A stretch of 64,000 nucleotides of DNA from Teichococcus rhizosphaerae (GCF_002631185.1 NZ_PDNU01000010.1:124001-188000), one strand, 5' to 3'; positions 27,837 through 36,144 are shown, numbered from the stretch's first letter. Notes: generated by a model not told the origin, from the sequence alone. Numbers and translations are program-made.

Positions 27837-29669
27837 TCAGCGCAGGGGCAGCAGCAGGGGCACCAGCGCCACGCTCAGCGCCATGACCAGCACGGCGAAG
27901 GGCACGCCGACCCGCACGAAGTCGCCGAAGCGGTAGCGGCCCGGCCCCAGCACCAGCATGTTCACCGGCGAGGAGACCGGCGTCATGAAGGCGGCCGAGG
28001 CGGCGAGCGCCACGATCATGGCGAAGGGATAGGGCGAGAGGCCCATCTCCTCCGCGACGGCCAGGGCCACGGGCGCCATCAGCACGGCGGTCGCGGTGTT
28101 GGAGATGAACAGGCCGGTCACGGCGGTCGCGGCGAACAGGCTGGCCAGCAGGGCATGGGGCCCGGCCGCGCCCATCAACCCGACCAGCCCCTCCGCCGCC
28201 AGGGCGGTGCCGCCCGTCTTCTGCAGCGCCAGCGAGAAGGGCAGCATGCCGCCGATGAGGACGACCGTGGGCCAGTGGATGGCGCGGTAGGCGCCGTCCA
28301 GGTCGATGCAGCGGAAGCCCAGCATCATCAGCCCGCCGATCAGCGCCGCCTGGGCGTGCGGCACCACGCCGCTGACCATCAGCGCGACGACCACGCCGAG
28401 GCTGAGCAGGGCGTGCGGCGCCCGGTCGGCGGCGGGGGAAAGCTCCTCCAGGTCGTCCGGCTGGTTGAGCAGCAGGAAGGGCCGCTTGCCCCGCTGCGAG
28501 CGGCGCAGCTCCTTCCACGGGCCGGTGAGCAGCAGCGTGTCGCCCGGCTGCAGCTTCTCCTCCAGGAAGCCCTCCCCCCAGGCCGCCCGGCCGCGCCGCA
28601 GGCCGATCGCCGTGAGCCCGTAGGCGGAGCGGAACTCGGCCTCCAGCACCGACTTGCCGCAAAGGGAGGAATCGGGCGGGATCATCACCTCGGCCAGCCC
28701 CAGCGGGCGCGGCTCGCGGACGGGGTCGAAATCGTCGAAGGAGAGGGCGTGCAGGCCGAGCCGGCCGGACAGCGCGCGCAGCTCCTCCTCCGCGCCGGTG
28801 AAGTGGACGATCAGCACGTCGCCCACATGCGGCACCGCCTCGCCGGCGGCGTGCAGCACGCGGGTGGCGAAGCGCTGCGGCCGCTCGATGGCCATGACGT
28901 TCAGCCCGTGGCTGGCGCGCAGCCGCAGCGCCGCGAGGCTCCGCCCCGCGAGCGGCGAGGTCTGGCCGACGCGCAGGCGCCAGGAATTCTCCGCCAGGCC
29001 ATAGTCCCGGATGAGCTGCGCCAGGGTCAGCCCGCCGCCCCGCGCGGCCTCGGGCGGCGCCTCGTCGCTCAGCCAGCGATGCGCCACGGCCATGTAGGCG
29101 ATGGCCAGCAGCAGGACCGGCACGCCGAAGGGCGTGAAGCTGAAGAAGCCGAAGCCGGCATGGCCGTGCCGCAGCAGCTCGCTGTTCACCACCAGGTTGG
29201 GCGGCGTGCCCACCAGCGTCAACATGCCGCTGATGAGGGCGGCGAAGCCCAGCGGCATCATCAGCCGCCCCGGCGCGATCCGCAGCCGTGCCGCGATGCG
29301 CAGCACCACGGGAATGAAGATGGCGACGACCCCGGTGGAACTCATCATCGAGCCCAGCGCCGCCACGGCCAGCATCAGCATCGCCATCAGCCGGACGCCG
29401 CTGCCGCCGGTGCGCGCCGCCAGCCAGTCCCCCAGCCGCCCGGCGATGCCGGTGCGGACCAGCCCCTCGCCGATGACGAACAGGATGGCGACCAGCACCA
29501 CGCTGGAATCGCTGAAGCCCGACAGGGCCTCCTGCACCGTCAGCACCCCGGTCATGGGCAGGGCCGCGAGCATGATCAGCGCGACGGCGTCCGTGCGCGG
29601 CCAGCCCCGCGCGAACATCACGACCGCCACCCCCAGCAGAGCGAGCACGAGGGCCAGTTCAAGGGACAC
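27837..29669 (-). CDS. SLC13/DASS-family permease with TrkA-C domains
   Basis: A 610-residue transporter of the divalent anion/sodium symporter family. Membrane halves flank two central cytosolic RCK_C/TrkA-C-like domains (about residues 210-380). The hairpin motifs are SSTG...FIP in the first half with GTPPNLVVN, and SNTATAVLMAPVALAVAEEMG in the second. Such proteins move sulfate, dicarboxylates or related anions. The GTG start at 29669 has a weak GGCGGA site upstream. It is divergent from the flavoprotein/NuoF-like operon, so a dicarboxylate is an attractive but unproven substrate. Confidence 0.88.
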   Translation of the reverse strand: MSLELALVLALLGVAVVMFARGWPRTDAVALIMLAALPMTGVLTVQEALSGFSDSSVVLVAILFVIGEGLVRTGIAGRLGDWLAARTGGSGVRLMAMLMLAVAALGSMMSSTGVVAIFIPVVLRIAARLRIAPGRLMMPLGFAALISGMLTLVGTPPNLVVNSELLRHGHAGFGFFSFTPFGVPVLLLAIAYMAVAHRWLSDEAPPEAARGGGLTLAQLIRDYGLAENSWRLRVGQTSPLAGRSLAALRLRASHGLNVMAIERPQRFATRVLHAAGEAVPHVGDVLIVHFTGAEEELRALSGRLGLHALSFDDFDPVREPRPLGLAEVMIPPDSSLCGKSVLEAEFRSAYGLTAIGLRRGRAAWGEGFLEEKLQPGDTLLLTGPWKELRRSQRGKRPFLLLNQPDDLEELSPAADRAPHALLSLGVVVALMVSGVVPHAQAALIGGLMMLGFRCIDLDGAYRAIHWPTVVLIGGMLPFSLALQKTGGTALAAEGLVGLMGAAGPHALLASLFAATAVTGLFISNTATAVLMAPVALAVAEEMGLSPYPFAMIVALAASAAFMTPVSSPVNMLVLGPGRYRFGDFVRVGVPFAVLVMALSVALVPLLLPLR

Positions 29670-29848
29670 GATGCTTTTCCGCCCGCGCTGTTGCCCCGCC
29701 TAGTTTCCGCAGGGCGGCCGTTTCGTCCAGCCCAGGCCGGGAAAGGGCCCGCCCCTCCTTCCTCCACGGCCTTTGCCTTTGGCGCCCGGCTTGTTCAAAC
29801 TGCCGCCCGGATCACGCCGCCCCCGCGGGGGCGGGGCTTGGGCGGCCA

Positions 29849-29893
29849 GCAAGACGCGGGCCGGCAAGACACGGGCCGGCAAGACGCGGGCCG
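29849..29893. repeat. Tandem repeat (3 x 15 bp)
   Basis: Three head-to-tail copies of GCAAGACGCGGGCCG (the middle copy has one change) end at the ribosome-binding site GGAGGAGG of the iron-sulfur gene. The repeat is in the leader of the operon. Confidence 0.9.
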
Positions 29894-29905
29894 GAGGAGG
29901 CGCTT

Positions 29906-30580
29906 GTGCGGGAGGATGGGCTGGAGGGTGGCGCCGGCGTGCGCCTCATGTTCGACGGCCACGCGATCGAGGCGGAGGCGGGCGCGTCGCTGCTCCAGGC
30001 CTGGACCGCCGCCGGCCTGCCGCTGACCGAGAATGTGGGCTGCATGGGCCAGGGCGTCTGCGGCGCCTGCCGCGTGCTGGTGCGGCGCGAGGGCGAGCGC
30101 CTGGCCGACACCGCGCTGGCCTGCGAGACGCCGGCGGAGGAGGGGATGCAGGTCTCCTTCCTGGACCATTTCCCCGCCCGCCGCCCGCATGCCTACGACC
30201 TCCGCGCGCTGACCGACAGCTGGACGGCGCTGGACCAGATCGACGCCGTCTTTCCCGAGGCCAAGAACTGCCGCCATTGCAGCGGCTGCGACCGCGCCTG
30301 CCCCAAGGGCATCGAGGTGCAGCGCATGGTGAACCTCGCGGCCGGGGGCGAGGCCTTCGCCGCCGCCGCGCTGTTCGACCATTGCGTGATGTGCAACCTC
30401 TGCGTCGCCGCCTGCCCGGAGCATATCGACCCGGCCCATCTTGGCCAGTTCGTGCGCCGCATGAGCGCCGCGCTGACGCTGCGCCCCGGCGACTTGATCG
30501 CGCGGCTGCGCGAGATCGAGCGCGGCGGGCAGCCGATCGACCCCGAGGCGCCCGGCGCCAATCCCCCGCCCGGCCCATGA
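29906..30580 (+). CDS. Iron-sulfur subunit with [2Fe-2S] and two [4Fe-4S] clusters (SdhB/FrdB-like)
   Basis: A 224-residue soluble protein. The N-terminal ferredoxin domain (about 12-90) has Cys46, 52, 55 and 73; the first spacing is C-x5-C, not the plant-type C-x4-C. The C-terminal part has two complete 4Fe-4S motifs: Cys122/125/128/132 (CRHCSGCDRACP) and Cys160/163/166/170 (CVMCNLCVAACP). In SdhB/FrdB the clusters are 2Fe-2S, 4Fe-4S and 3Fe-4S, so the set here differs. GTG start after GGAGGAGG. The stop overlaps the flavoprotein ATG. Its likely role is to wire the flavoprotein to the NuoF-like subunit. Confidence 0.88.
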   Translation: MREDGLEGGAGVRLMFDGHAIEAEAGASLLQAWTAAGLPLTENVGCMGQGVCGACRVLVRREGERLADTALACETPAEEGMQVSFLDHFPARRPHAYDLRALTDSWTALDQIDAVFPEAKNCRHCSGCDRACPKGIEVQRMVNLAAGGEAFAAAALFDHCVMCNLCVAACPEHIDPAHLGQFVRRMSAALTLRPGDLIARLREIERGGQPIDPEAPGANPPPGP

Positions 30581-32211
30581 GCGCCCCCGCGGCGGCCCAC
30601 GGCATCCCCCACGCCGCGGCGCTGGCGGCCTGGCGCGGCCGGGCGCCCGCGCCGCCGCGCGCCCTGGCGCTCCCCGCGCCGGAGCTGCTGGAGCGCTTCC
30701 ACCCCGACCGGCGGCCCGGCGCCATGGTGCCGCTCCGCGTCGGCGCCAGCGCCGGCCTGCCCTGCCGGGCGGAGCTCGCCGCCCTGCTGCAATCCGACGC
30801 GCTAGTGGAGGACGAGGACATCGCCGGCGCGCCGCTGCTCGATGCGGACGTGCTGGTGATCGGCGGCGGCGGCGCGGGCTGCGTCGCGGCGCTGACGGCG
30901 GCGCGGGCGGGGGCGCGGGTGCTGCTCGCCACCAAGCTGCGCCTGGGCGACAGCAACACGGTGATGGCCGAGGGCGGCATCCAGGCCGCCATGGGGCCCG
31001 AGGACAGCCTGCAGCGGCACTTCGAGGACACGCTGCGCGCCGGCCACTTCGCCGCCGACAAGGCGCTGGTGGCGGCGCTGGTTTCCGACGGGCCGGGCGT
31101 GATCCGCTGGCTGATCCAGGAGGGCATGGGCTTCGACCTCGCCGAGGGCAGCGACCGCATGGGCGGCAACCTGCTGCGCAGGAAGCCCGGCGGCGCCACG
31201 GCGGCGCGGCTGCTCTCCTACCGCGACTTCACCGGGCTCGAGATGATGCGGGCGCTGCGCGAGGCGGTGCTGCTCGCCCCCGGCATCACCCTGCTGGAGC
31301 GCCACCCGGCGCTGGAGCTGCTGACCGACGACCGCGGCCGCTGCGCCGGCGCCGTGCTGCACGAGCTGGCGCGCGGCCGCCCCGTGCTGGCCCGCGCCGG
31401 GGCCACGGTGCTGGCCACGGGCGGGGCGGGGCGGCTGCACGTCGCGGGCTTTCCCACCTCCAACCACTACGGCGCCACGGCGGACGGGCTGGTGCTGGCC
31501 TACCGGCTCGGCGCCGCGCTGCGCGAGGTGGACAGCTTCCAGTACCACCCCACCGGCATCGCCTGGCCGCCGCGCATGGCGGGGCAGCTGGTGAGCGAGG
31601 CGGCCCGCGCCTCCGGCGCCGCCCTGGTCAACGGGCTGGGCGAGCGCTTCGTGGACGAGCTGGACACGCGCGACGTGGTCGCCGCCGCCATCCTGCGCGA
31701 GATCGCCGAGGGGCGCGGCGTGGCGCGGGACGGCCAGGCGGGGGTGTTCCTCGACACGCCGGGGCTGGAGCGGGCGAAGCCCGGCATCCTCGGCCGCAGC
31801 CTGGTCACCCTCACCCATCTCGCGCATCGCGCCGGCCTCGACGCGGCGGCCGAGCCCTTCCTGGTCCGCCCCACGCTGCACTACCAGAACGGCGGCATCG
31901 CCATCGGCCCCGACGGGTGGAGCGGCGTGCCCGGCCTGCTCTGCGCCGGCGAGGTGACGGGCGGGCTGCATGGCCGCAACCGCATGATGGGCAATGCCCT
32001 GCTGGAGCTGGTGGCGTTCGGCCGCCGCGCCGGGGCCGCCGCCGCCGCCGACGCCCGGGCCGAGCGGCCGCGCAACATCGGGCTGACGCACCTGGCCGAC
32101 TGGCGCCGCGCCCTGATCGCGCAAGGGCTGCCGCTCGCCCGCAAGGCGCCGCTGGTCTTTCCGCCCTACGGCAACTTCGACATGGCCAAGGACCGGGGGC
32201 GGGCGGCATGA
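30577..32211 (+). CDS. SdhA/FrdA/NadB-family flavoprotein
   Basis: A 544-residue FAD protein of the succinate dehydrogenase/fumarate reductase/L-aspartate oxidase family. About 85 residues without a known domain precede the FAD loop VLVIGGGGAGCVAAL. Substrate-site features are kept: HPTG, a Glu in SEAAR, TRDVVAAA (catalytic Arg), LHYQNGGI (His) and GRNRMMGNALLE (Arg). The His that binds FAD covalently in SdhA is replaced by Asn127 (SNTVMAEGG), so FAD is probably non-covalent as in NadB. ATGA overlaps with both neighbours indicate one complex. Fumarate, succinate, aspartate or a related acid are possible substrates; no membrane anchor gene is present. Confidence 0.88.
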   Translation: MSAPAAAHGIPHAAALAAWRGRAPAPPRALALPAPELLERFHPDRRPGAMVPLRVGASAGLPCRAELAALLQSDALVEDEDIAGAPLLDADVLVIGGGGAGCVAALTAARAGARVLLATKLRLGDSNTVMAEGGIQAAMGPEDSLQRHFEDTLRAGHFAADKALVAALVSDGPGVIRWLIQEGMGFDLAEGSDRMGGNLLRRKPGGATAARLLSYRDFTGLEMMRALREAVLLAPGITLLERHPALELLTDDRGRCAGAVLHELARGRPVLARAGATVLATGGAGRLHVAGFPTSNHYGATADGLVLAYRLGAALREVDSFQYHPTGIAWPPRMAGQLVSEAARASGAALVNGLGERFVDELDTRDVVAAAILREIAEGRGVARDGQAGVFLDTPGLERAKPGILGRSLVTLTHLAHRAGLDAAAEPFLVRPTLHYQNGGIAIGPDGWSGVPGLLCAGEVTGGLHGRNRMMGNALLELVAFGRRAGAAAAADARAERPRNIGLTHLADWRRALIAQGLPLARKAPLVFPPYGNFDMAKDRGRAA

Positions 32212-33527
32212 GGGTGCTCACCGATGAGCGCCGCTGCGTCGGCGCCGATCTCGGCGCCTGGATGGCGGCGGGCGGCGGCGCCGGGCTGGAACGCGCCCTG
32301 GCCGACCGCGGCGGCATCATCCCCGCCATCGAGGCCGCGGGCCTGCGCGGCCTGGGCGGCGCGGGCTTTGCCACCCACCGCAAATGGGCGGCCGTGGCGG
32401 CCCAGCCCGGCCCCGGCAAATGGGTGATCTGCAACGGCAACGAGGACGAGCCGGGCACCTTCAAGGACCGCTTCCTGCTGTCGCGCACGCCGCACCAGGT
32501 GATCGAGGGGGCGCTGGTCGCGGCCCTGGCGGTGGGGGCGGCCGACATCGTCCTCTACATCAACCCGCGCGAGGCGGCGGCCGTGGCCGTGGCGCGGGAG
32601 GCCGTGGCGCAATGGGAGGCGCACCCGCTTCTCGCCCGCCTCGCCGGGGCGCTGGGCGAGGCGCCGCGCCTGCGCGTGGTCACCGGCTCGGGCCTCTACA
32701 TCGGCGGGGAGGAGACGGCGGCGGTGGCCAGCGTCATGGGCGGCTTCCCCTTTCCCCGCCTGAAGCCCCCCTTTCCGGCGGAAAGCGGGGTGGGCGACGC
32801 GCCGACGCTGGTGAACAACGTGGAAACCCTGGCCCATGCCGGGCACATCCTGGCGCAGGGGCCGGAATGGTATCGCGGCCTCGGCCTCGGCGGCGCGCCG
32901 GGCACCAAGCTGTTCTCGCTCTCGGGCGACGTGCTGCGCCCCGGGCTGCACGAGCTGCCCATGGGCACCACGCTTCGCAGCCTGGTCTTCGGCCATGGCG
33001 GCGGCGTGCTGGCCGGCAGGGCCTTCAAGGCGGTGTTCACCGGCGGCCCCTCCAACACCCTGCTGACGGCCGCCGACCTCGACGTGCCGCTCGACTTCGA
33101 CAGCCTCCGCGCGCGCGGCTCGCGCCTCGGCACGGGGGCGATGATCGTGGTGGGGGAGGGCACCAGCATCCTGCGCAAGACGGCGGAATACGTCGCCTTC
33201 TTCGCGGCCAATTCCTGCGGCCAGTGCCCGCCCTGCAAGATCGGCACGCACCAGGTCTCGCGCATCCTGGAGCGGGTCGAGGCGGGGGCGGGCCGCCCCG
33301 GCGACCTGCGGGCGCTGGAGAACCTGGCCGGGCTGCTGCCCGGCAGCGGCCGCTGCGGGCTGGTGGACGGGGCGGCCACGGTGCTGGCCTCCTCGCTCCG
33401 CACCTTCAGGGGCGAGTATGAGCGGGCGCTCGGGCCCTCCGGCCAGGAGGACGGCCAGGAGGATGGCCAGGGTGACGGCCAGGGTGATCGCCTGCGGGGT
33501 GGCGGGTTGCGGGGCGGCGCGCCCTGA
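32208..33527 (+). CDS. NuoF-like NADH-binding FMN/4Fe-4S subunit
   Basis: A 439-residue protein of the complex I 51-kDa family. The FMN/NADH regions are seen as GLGGAGFATHRKW, CNGNEDEPGTFKDR and GSGLYIGGEETAAVASVMGG. The N3-type 4Fe-4S cluster ligands are Cys337, Cys340 and Cys343 (SCGQCPPC) and Cys383 (RCGLV). No other nuo genes are near, so this is not respiratory complex I; it probably supplies or accepts NAD(H) electrons for the linked flavoprotein. The ATG overlaps the flavoprotein stop. The last 30 residues are a low-complexity tail (GQEDGQEDGQGDGQGD) made by a 12-bp repeat. Confidence 0.88.
   Translation: MRVLTDERRCVGADLGAWMAAGGGAGLERALADRGGIIPAIEAAGLRGLGGAGFATHRKWAAVAAQPGPGKWVICNGNEDEPGTFKDRFLLSRTPHQVIEGALVAALAVGAADIVLYINPREAAAVAVAREAVAQWEAHPLLARLAGALGEAPRLRVVTGSGLYIGGEETAAVASVMGGFPFPRLKPPFPAESGVGDAPTLVNNVETLAHAGHILAQGPEWYRGLGLGGAPGTKLFSLSGDVLRPGLHELPMGTTLRSLVFGHGGGVLAGRAFKAVFTGGPSNTLLTAADLDVPLDFDSLRARGSRLGTGAMIVVGEGTSILRKTAEYVAFFAANSCGQCPPCKIGTHQVSRILERVEAGAGRPGDLRALENLAGLLPGSGRCGLVDGAATVLASSLRTFRGEYERALGPSGQEDGQEDGQGDGQGDRLRGGGLRGGAP
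33441..33488. repeat. In-frame 12-bp repeat (4 copies)
   Basis: Four copies of GGCCAGGAGGAC or its variant GGCCAGGGTGAY encode GQED/GQGD at the C-terminus of the NuoF-like protein. It lies after the last conserved residue, so it is probably a tolerated, slippage-prone tail. Confidence 0.85.
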
Positions 33528-33563
33528 GGCGGGCCGGGCGGCGCCGCCCGGCCGCGCCGCGCC

Positions 33564-34205
33564 TCAGTCCCAGCGCTGCCGGTAGGAGAACACCGGCAGC
33601 CGCCACGCCCCCCGGATGGCCAGCAGGCGCAGCGCCAGCCCGGCCGCGAAGCTGATCGCGGTGTTCAGGTTCGTGCCGAGGCCGAGATGGTGCAGGCCAA
33701 GGAAGAGGGCGCAGGTGGCGAGGGAGACGCTCGCATAGAGCTCGCGCCGGAACACCACCGGCACCTGGTTGCACAGCACGTCGCGCAGGATGCCGCCGCA
33801 GATGCCGGTGATCATGCCCGACATGATGACGACGACCGTGGGGTAGCCCATGCCGAGCGCCACGCCGCAGCCGATCAGCGAGAACGCCACCAGCCCCATC
33901 GCGTCGAGCAGCAGGAAAAGGCGCTTGAGGTTGTGCATCAGGAAGGCGATGGCCGTGGTCAGCAGCCCGGCGCCGATCACCAGGTAGACATATTCCGGGT
34001 GCTGGGTCCAGCCGATGGGGAAGCGCCCCAGCATGACGTCGCGGATGGTGCCGCCGCCCAGCGCCGTGACGAAGGCGATGACGGCGACGCCGAAGATGTC
34101 CATGTTGCGCCGCCCCGCCGCGAGGGCGCCGGACATGGCCTCGGCGGTGATGGCGACCAGGTAGATCCCGGTCATGACGGATTCGGGGTGAAGGAAGGCG
34201 TGCAC
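33564..34205 (-). CDS. TRIC-type cation channel family protein (YicG/UPF0126)
   Basis: About 213 residues with seven hydrophobic segments in two repeats of the UPF0126 domain. The sequence closely follows E. coli YicG (YLVAITAEAMSGALAAGRR; ALGGGTIRDVMLGRFPIGW; GGILRDVLCNQVPVVFR). Prokaryotic TRIC proteins are homotrimeric monovalent cation channels. Start: a GTG at 34205 has GGAG upstream; an ATG at 34175 would give a 203-residue protein closer to YicG in length. The gene is under a tandem glycine riboswitch, a recurrent link in proteobacteria, which suggests a role in glycine or osmotic balance, perhaps glycine efflux or charge compensation. Confidence 0.87.
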   Translation of the reverse strand: MHAFLHPESVMTGIYLVAITAEAMSGALAAGRRNMDIFGVAVIAFVTALGGGTIRDVMLGRFPIGWTQHPEYVYLVIGAGLLTTAIAFLMHNLKRLFLLLDAMGLVAFSLIGCGVALGMGYPTVVVIMSGMITGICGGILRDVLCNQVPVVFRRELYASVSLATCALFLGLHHLGLGTNLNTAISFAAGLALRLLAIRGAWRLPVFSYRQRWD

Positions 34206-34211
34206 GGGAAG

Positions 34212-34227
34212 GGCTCCGGACGGAGCC
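34212..34227 (-). promoter_or_regulatory. Hairpin over the ribosome-binding site of the TRIC gene
   Basis: GGCTCCGTCCGGAGCC folds into a 6-bp stem with a GTCC loop and includes the GGAG that would serve the GTG start at 34205. It could be the expression platform that hides the site unless the glycine riboswitch rearranges. This is inference from position. Confidence 0.4.
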
Positions 34228-34255
34228 AGGCGCCACCCCCTCGGGCGGTCCTGGC

Positions 34256-34450
34256 GTGCCTCTCCCCCTGTCCTTTTACCTGAGAGTTTCGGCGCGCGCG
34301 GCGCCTGCCCCTTCGGTGGGCCGGGGCGCGCGGAACACGCGGCACCGGCCTCTCTCCAGACGACACATGACGCTCCCGCGGTTCGACCTGCCTGAGCGAT
34401 TATGGGAGCTTGCGCCTTCGGCGGAGGCGGTGGCCTCTCTCTCCCGCGGG
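34256..34450 (-). ncRNA. Tandem glycine riboswitch
   Basis: Two gcvT-type aptamers lie in series on the minus strand. Aptamer 1 (about 34450-34372) runs CGGGAGAGAGAGGCCACCG, then CGCCGAAGGCGCAAGCTCCC, then CTCAGGCAGG. Aptamer 2 (about 34360-34256) runs TCTGGAGAGAGGCC, CCACCGAAGGGGCAGGC and AAACTCTCAGGTAAAAGG, then ACAGGGGGAGAGG. The CCGAAGG and CTCAGG cores are present in both. It precedes the TRIC/YicG-like gene and should respond to glycine. Confidence 0.95.
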
Positions 34451-34648
34451 ATTGGGACCGAGTATCGTTTGGCCCCCATCCTTCTGTCAACCGCTCCGCT
34501 CCGGCTGCGCGCGGCCCTGCCGCCCTGGCGCGCATCCTCGCGCGGCCAGGCGATTCCACCGGGGCGGGATCTGCCCTAGTCTCGGCCGCCCCGGCCCGCG
34601 CCGCGCGCGCACCGGGGAGAGGTGGATCGAGCGGCGGGAGCATGGGCC

Positions 34649-34978
34649 ATGGGTGACATGCCGGCGGGACCTCCAGCGCAACCGGCAACGGGCCCCGTGC
34701 CCCGGCTGGAGGCGGCCAGCCGGCCGCGCCTGGCGCGCGGGGCGCGGCTGCGGCAGGACACGGCGCGGGGCCGCTGGGTGATCCTGGCGCCCGAGCGCAT
34801 GTTCGTCCCCGACGCGACGGCGCTCGAGGTGCTGCGCCTGCTCGATGGCGAGCGCAGCGTGGCGCAGGTCGCGGAGGAGCTGGCCCGGCGCTACGCCGCG
34901 CCGCCCGGCGTGATCGAGGCCGACATCCTGCCGCTGCTGCAGGAGCTGGCCGACAAGGGTGTCGTCGCGCCGGGCTGA
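34649..34978 (+). CDS. pqqD: PQQ biosynthesis protein PqqD
   Basis: A 109-residue PqqD: RPRLARGARLRQDTARGRWVILAPERMFV, then TALEVLRLLDGERSVAQVAEELARRY and LLQELADKGVV are the normal family line-up. PqqD binds the PqqA precursor peptide and presents it to the radical SAM enzyme PqqE. GGGAG precedes the ATG; the first 25 residues are less conserved. It is convergent with pqqE and the two genes overlap by 88 bases at their 3' ends, an unusual arrangement because pqqD normally lies just before pqqE in the same direction. Confidence 0.92.
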   Translation: MGDMPAGPPAQPATGPVPRLEAASRPRLARGARLRQDTARGRWVILAPERMFVPDATALEVLRLLDGERSVAQVAEELARRYAAPPGVIEADILPLLQELADKGVVAPG

Positions 34979-36144
34979 CGGCGCATCTCGCGGTAGTGGA
35001 AGGCGCCGTCGCTCGCCGCCGCTTCCGCCAGCGCCGCCTCCAGCAGCCCGTGATGCGGGGACAGGGCGCAGGCCGGGTCGGTCGCCGCCGCGTCGCCGGT
35101 CAGGGCGAAGGCCTGGCAGCGGCAGCCGCCCCAGTCCCGCTCGCGCCTGTCGCAGCCCCGGCAGGGCTCCGGCATCCAGCCGGTGCCGCGGAAGCGGTTG
35201 AAGGCGTCGGAGCCTTCCCAGATGTCGCGCAGCGTGGCGTCGCGCACATTGGGGAAGGTGAAGCCGGGCAGCTCGGCGGCGGCGTGGCAGGGCAGCGCCG
35301 CGCCCGAGGGGCTGACCACCATGACGGCCCGTCCCCAGCCGCCCATGCAGGCCTTGGGGCGTCGCGCATGGTAGTCGGGCGCCACCTCGTCGATCGCCAG
35401 CCGGCCGCGCAGCGCCGCGCGGGCCGCCGCGATGGCGGCGTTGGCGGCCTCCAGCCGGCCGCGCTCCGGCAGCAGCGCCGCGCGGTTCCGGTAGGCCCAG
35501 CCATGGTACTGCACATGCGCCAGCTCCAGCCGCCCCGCGCCCAGTTCCAGGGCGAGTGCGATCATCTCCGGCACCGCGTCGAGGTTCTGCCGGTGCAGCA
35601 CGGCATTGACGGTGAGCGGCAGGCCCGCCTCGCGCACCATCCGGGCGAAGGCGAGCTTGCGCGCATGGCCGCCGGGCATGCCGCCGATGCGGTCGCTCGT
35701 GGCGGCGTCCGGCGCCTGGATGGAGAGCTGCACATGGTCGAGCCCGGCCGCCGCCAGGGCGGCCAGGCGGGCGGCGTCGATCGACACGCCGGCGGTGATC
35801 AGGTTGGTGTAGAGGCCGGCGCGGCTGGCATGGGCGACGATGGCCTCGAGGTCGCGCCGCGCCGCGGGCTCCCCGCCCGACAGGTGCAGCTGCAGCACGC
35901 CGAGCGCCGCGGCCTCCTCGAAGACCCGCCCCCATTCGGCGGCGGAAAGCTCCCGCGCGGCCTGCTCCAGCTCCAGCGGGTTGGAGCAATAGGGGCAGCG
36001 CAGCGGGCAGCGATGCGTCAGCTCCGCCAGCAGGCCCAGCGGTGGCTCAAGGGGCGGAAGTGCTGCGGGCGGGGGCTGGGCCAGGGGTTGGGCCAGGGGT
36101 TGGGCCAGGGGTTGGGCAGGGGGCGGATCGGCGGCCGGCATCAT
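34891..36144 (-). CDS. pqqE: PQQ biosynthesis radical SAM protein PqqE
   Basis: A 417-residue radical SAM/SPASM enzyme. The SAM cluster is CPLRCPYC, followed by LSGGEPAARRDLEAIV. Auxiliary cluster cysteines are in ACMGGWG, PCHAAAE and CRGCDRRERDWGGCRCQAFALTGD. PqqE forms the Glu-Tyr carbon bond in PqqA with help from PqqD. Two oddities are visible: an N-terminal tail with QPLAQPLAQPLAQP from a 12-bp repeat, and about 26 extra C-terminal residues encoded antisense to the end of pqqD. GGGGAGGGGGA precedes the start. It lies 49 bases after pqqA. No pqqB or pqqC is in the window. Confidence 0.93.
   Translation of the reverse strand: MMPAADPPPAQPLAQPLAQPLAQPPPAALPPLEPPLGLLAELTHRCPLRCPYCSNPLELEQAARELSAAEWGRVFEEAAALGVLQLHLSGGEPAARRDLEAIVAHASRAGLYTNLITAGVSIDAARLAALAAAGLDHVQLSIQAPDAATSDRIGGMPGGHARKLAFARMVREAGLPLTVNAVLHRQNLDAVPEMIALALELGAGRLELAHVQYHGWAYRNRAALLPERGRLEAANAAIAAARAALRGRLAIDEVAPDYHARRPKACMGGWGRAVMVVSPSGAALPCHAAAELPGFTFPNVRDATLRDIWEGSDAFNRFRGTGWMPEPCRGCDRRERDWGGCRCQAFALTGDAAATDPACALSPHHGLLEAALAEAAASDGAFHYREMRRQPGATTPLSASSCSSGRMSASITPGGAA
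36078..36113. repeat. In-frame 12-bp repeat in pqqE
   Basis: Three copies of GGGCCAGGGGTT (plus strand) encode a QPLA repeat in the N-terminal tail of PqqE, before the radical SAM domain. Confidence 0.85.

Noticed and set aside
25690-27936. Long plus-strand open frame opposite the P-type ATPase
   Set aside because: Low-complexity Arg/His/Gly translation, antisense to a gene with complete P-type ATPase motifs.
32208-33527. Part of respiratory complex I
   Set aside because: No other nuo gene is present, and the overlaps with the flavoprotein and iron-sulfur genes point to a different complex.
34371-34400. Possible tRNA T-loop (GGTTCGACC)
   Set aside because: The bases belong to the first aptamer of the glycine riboswitch and no cloverleaf forms around them.
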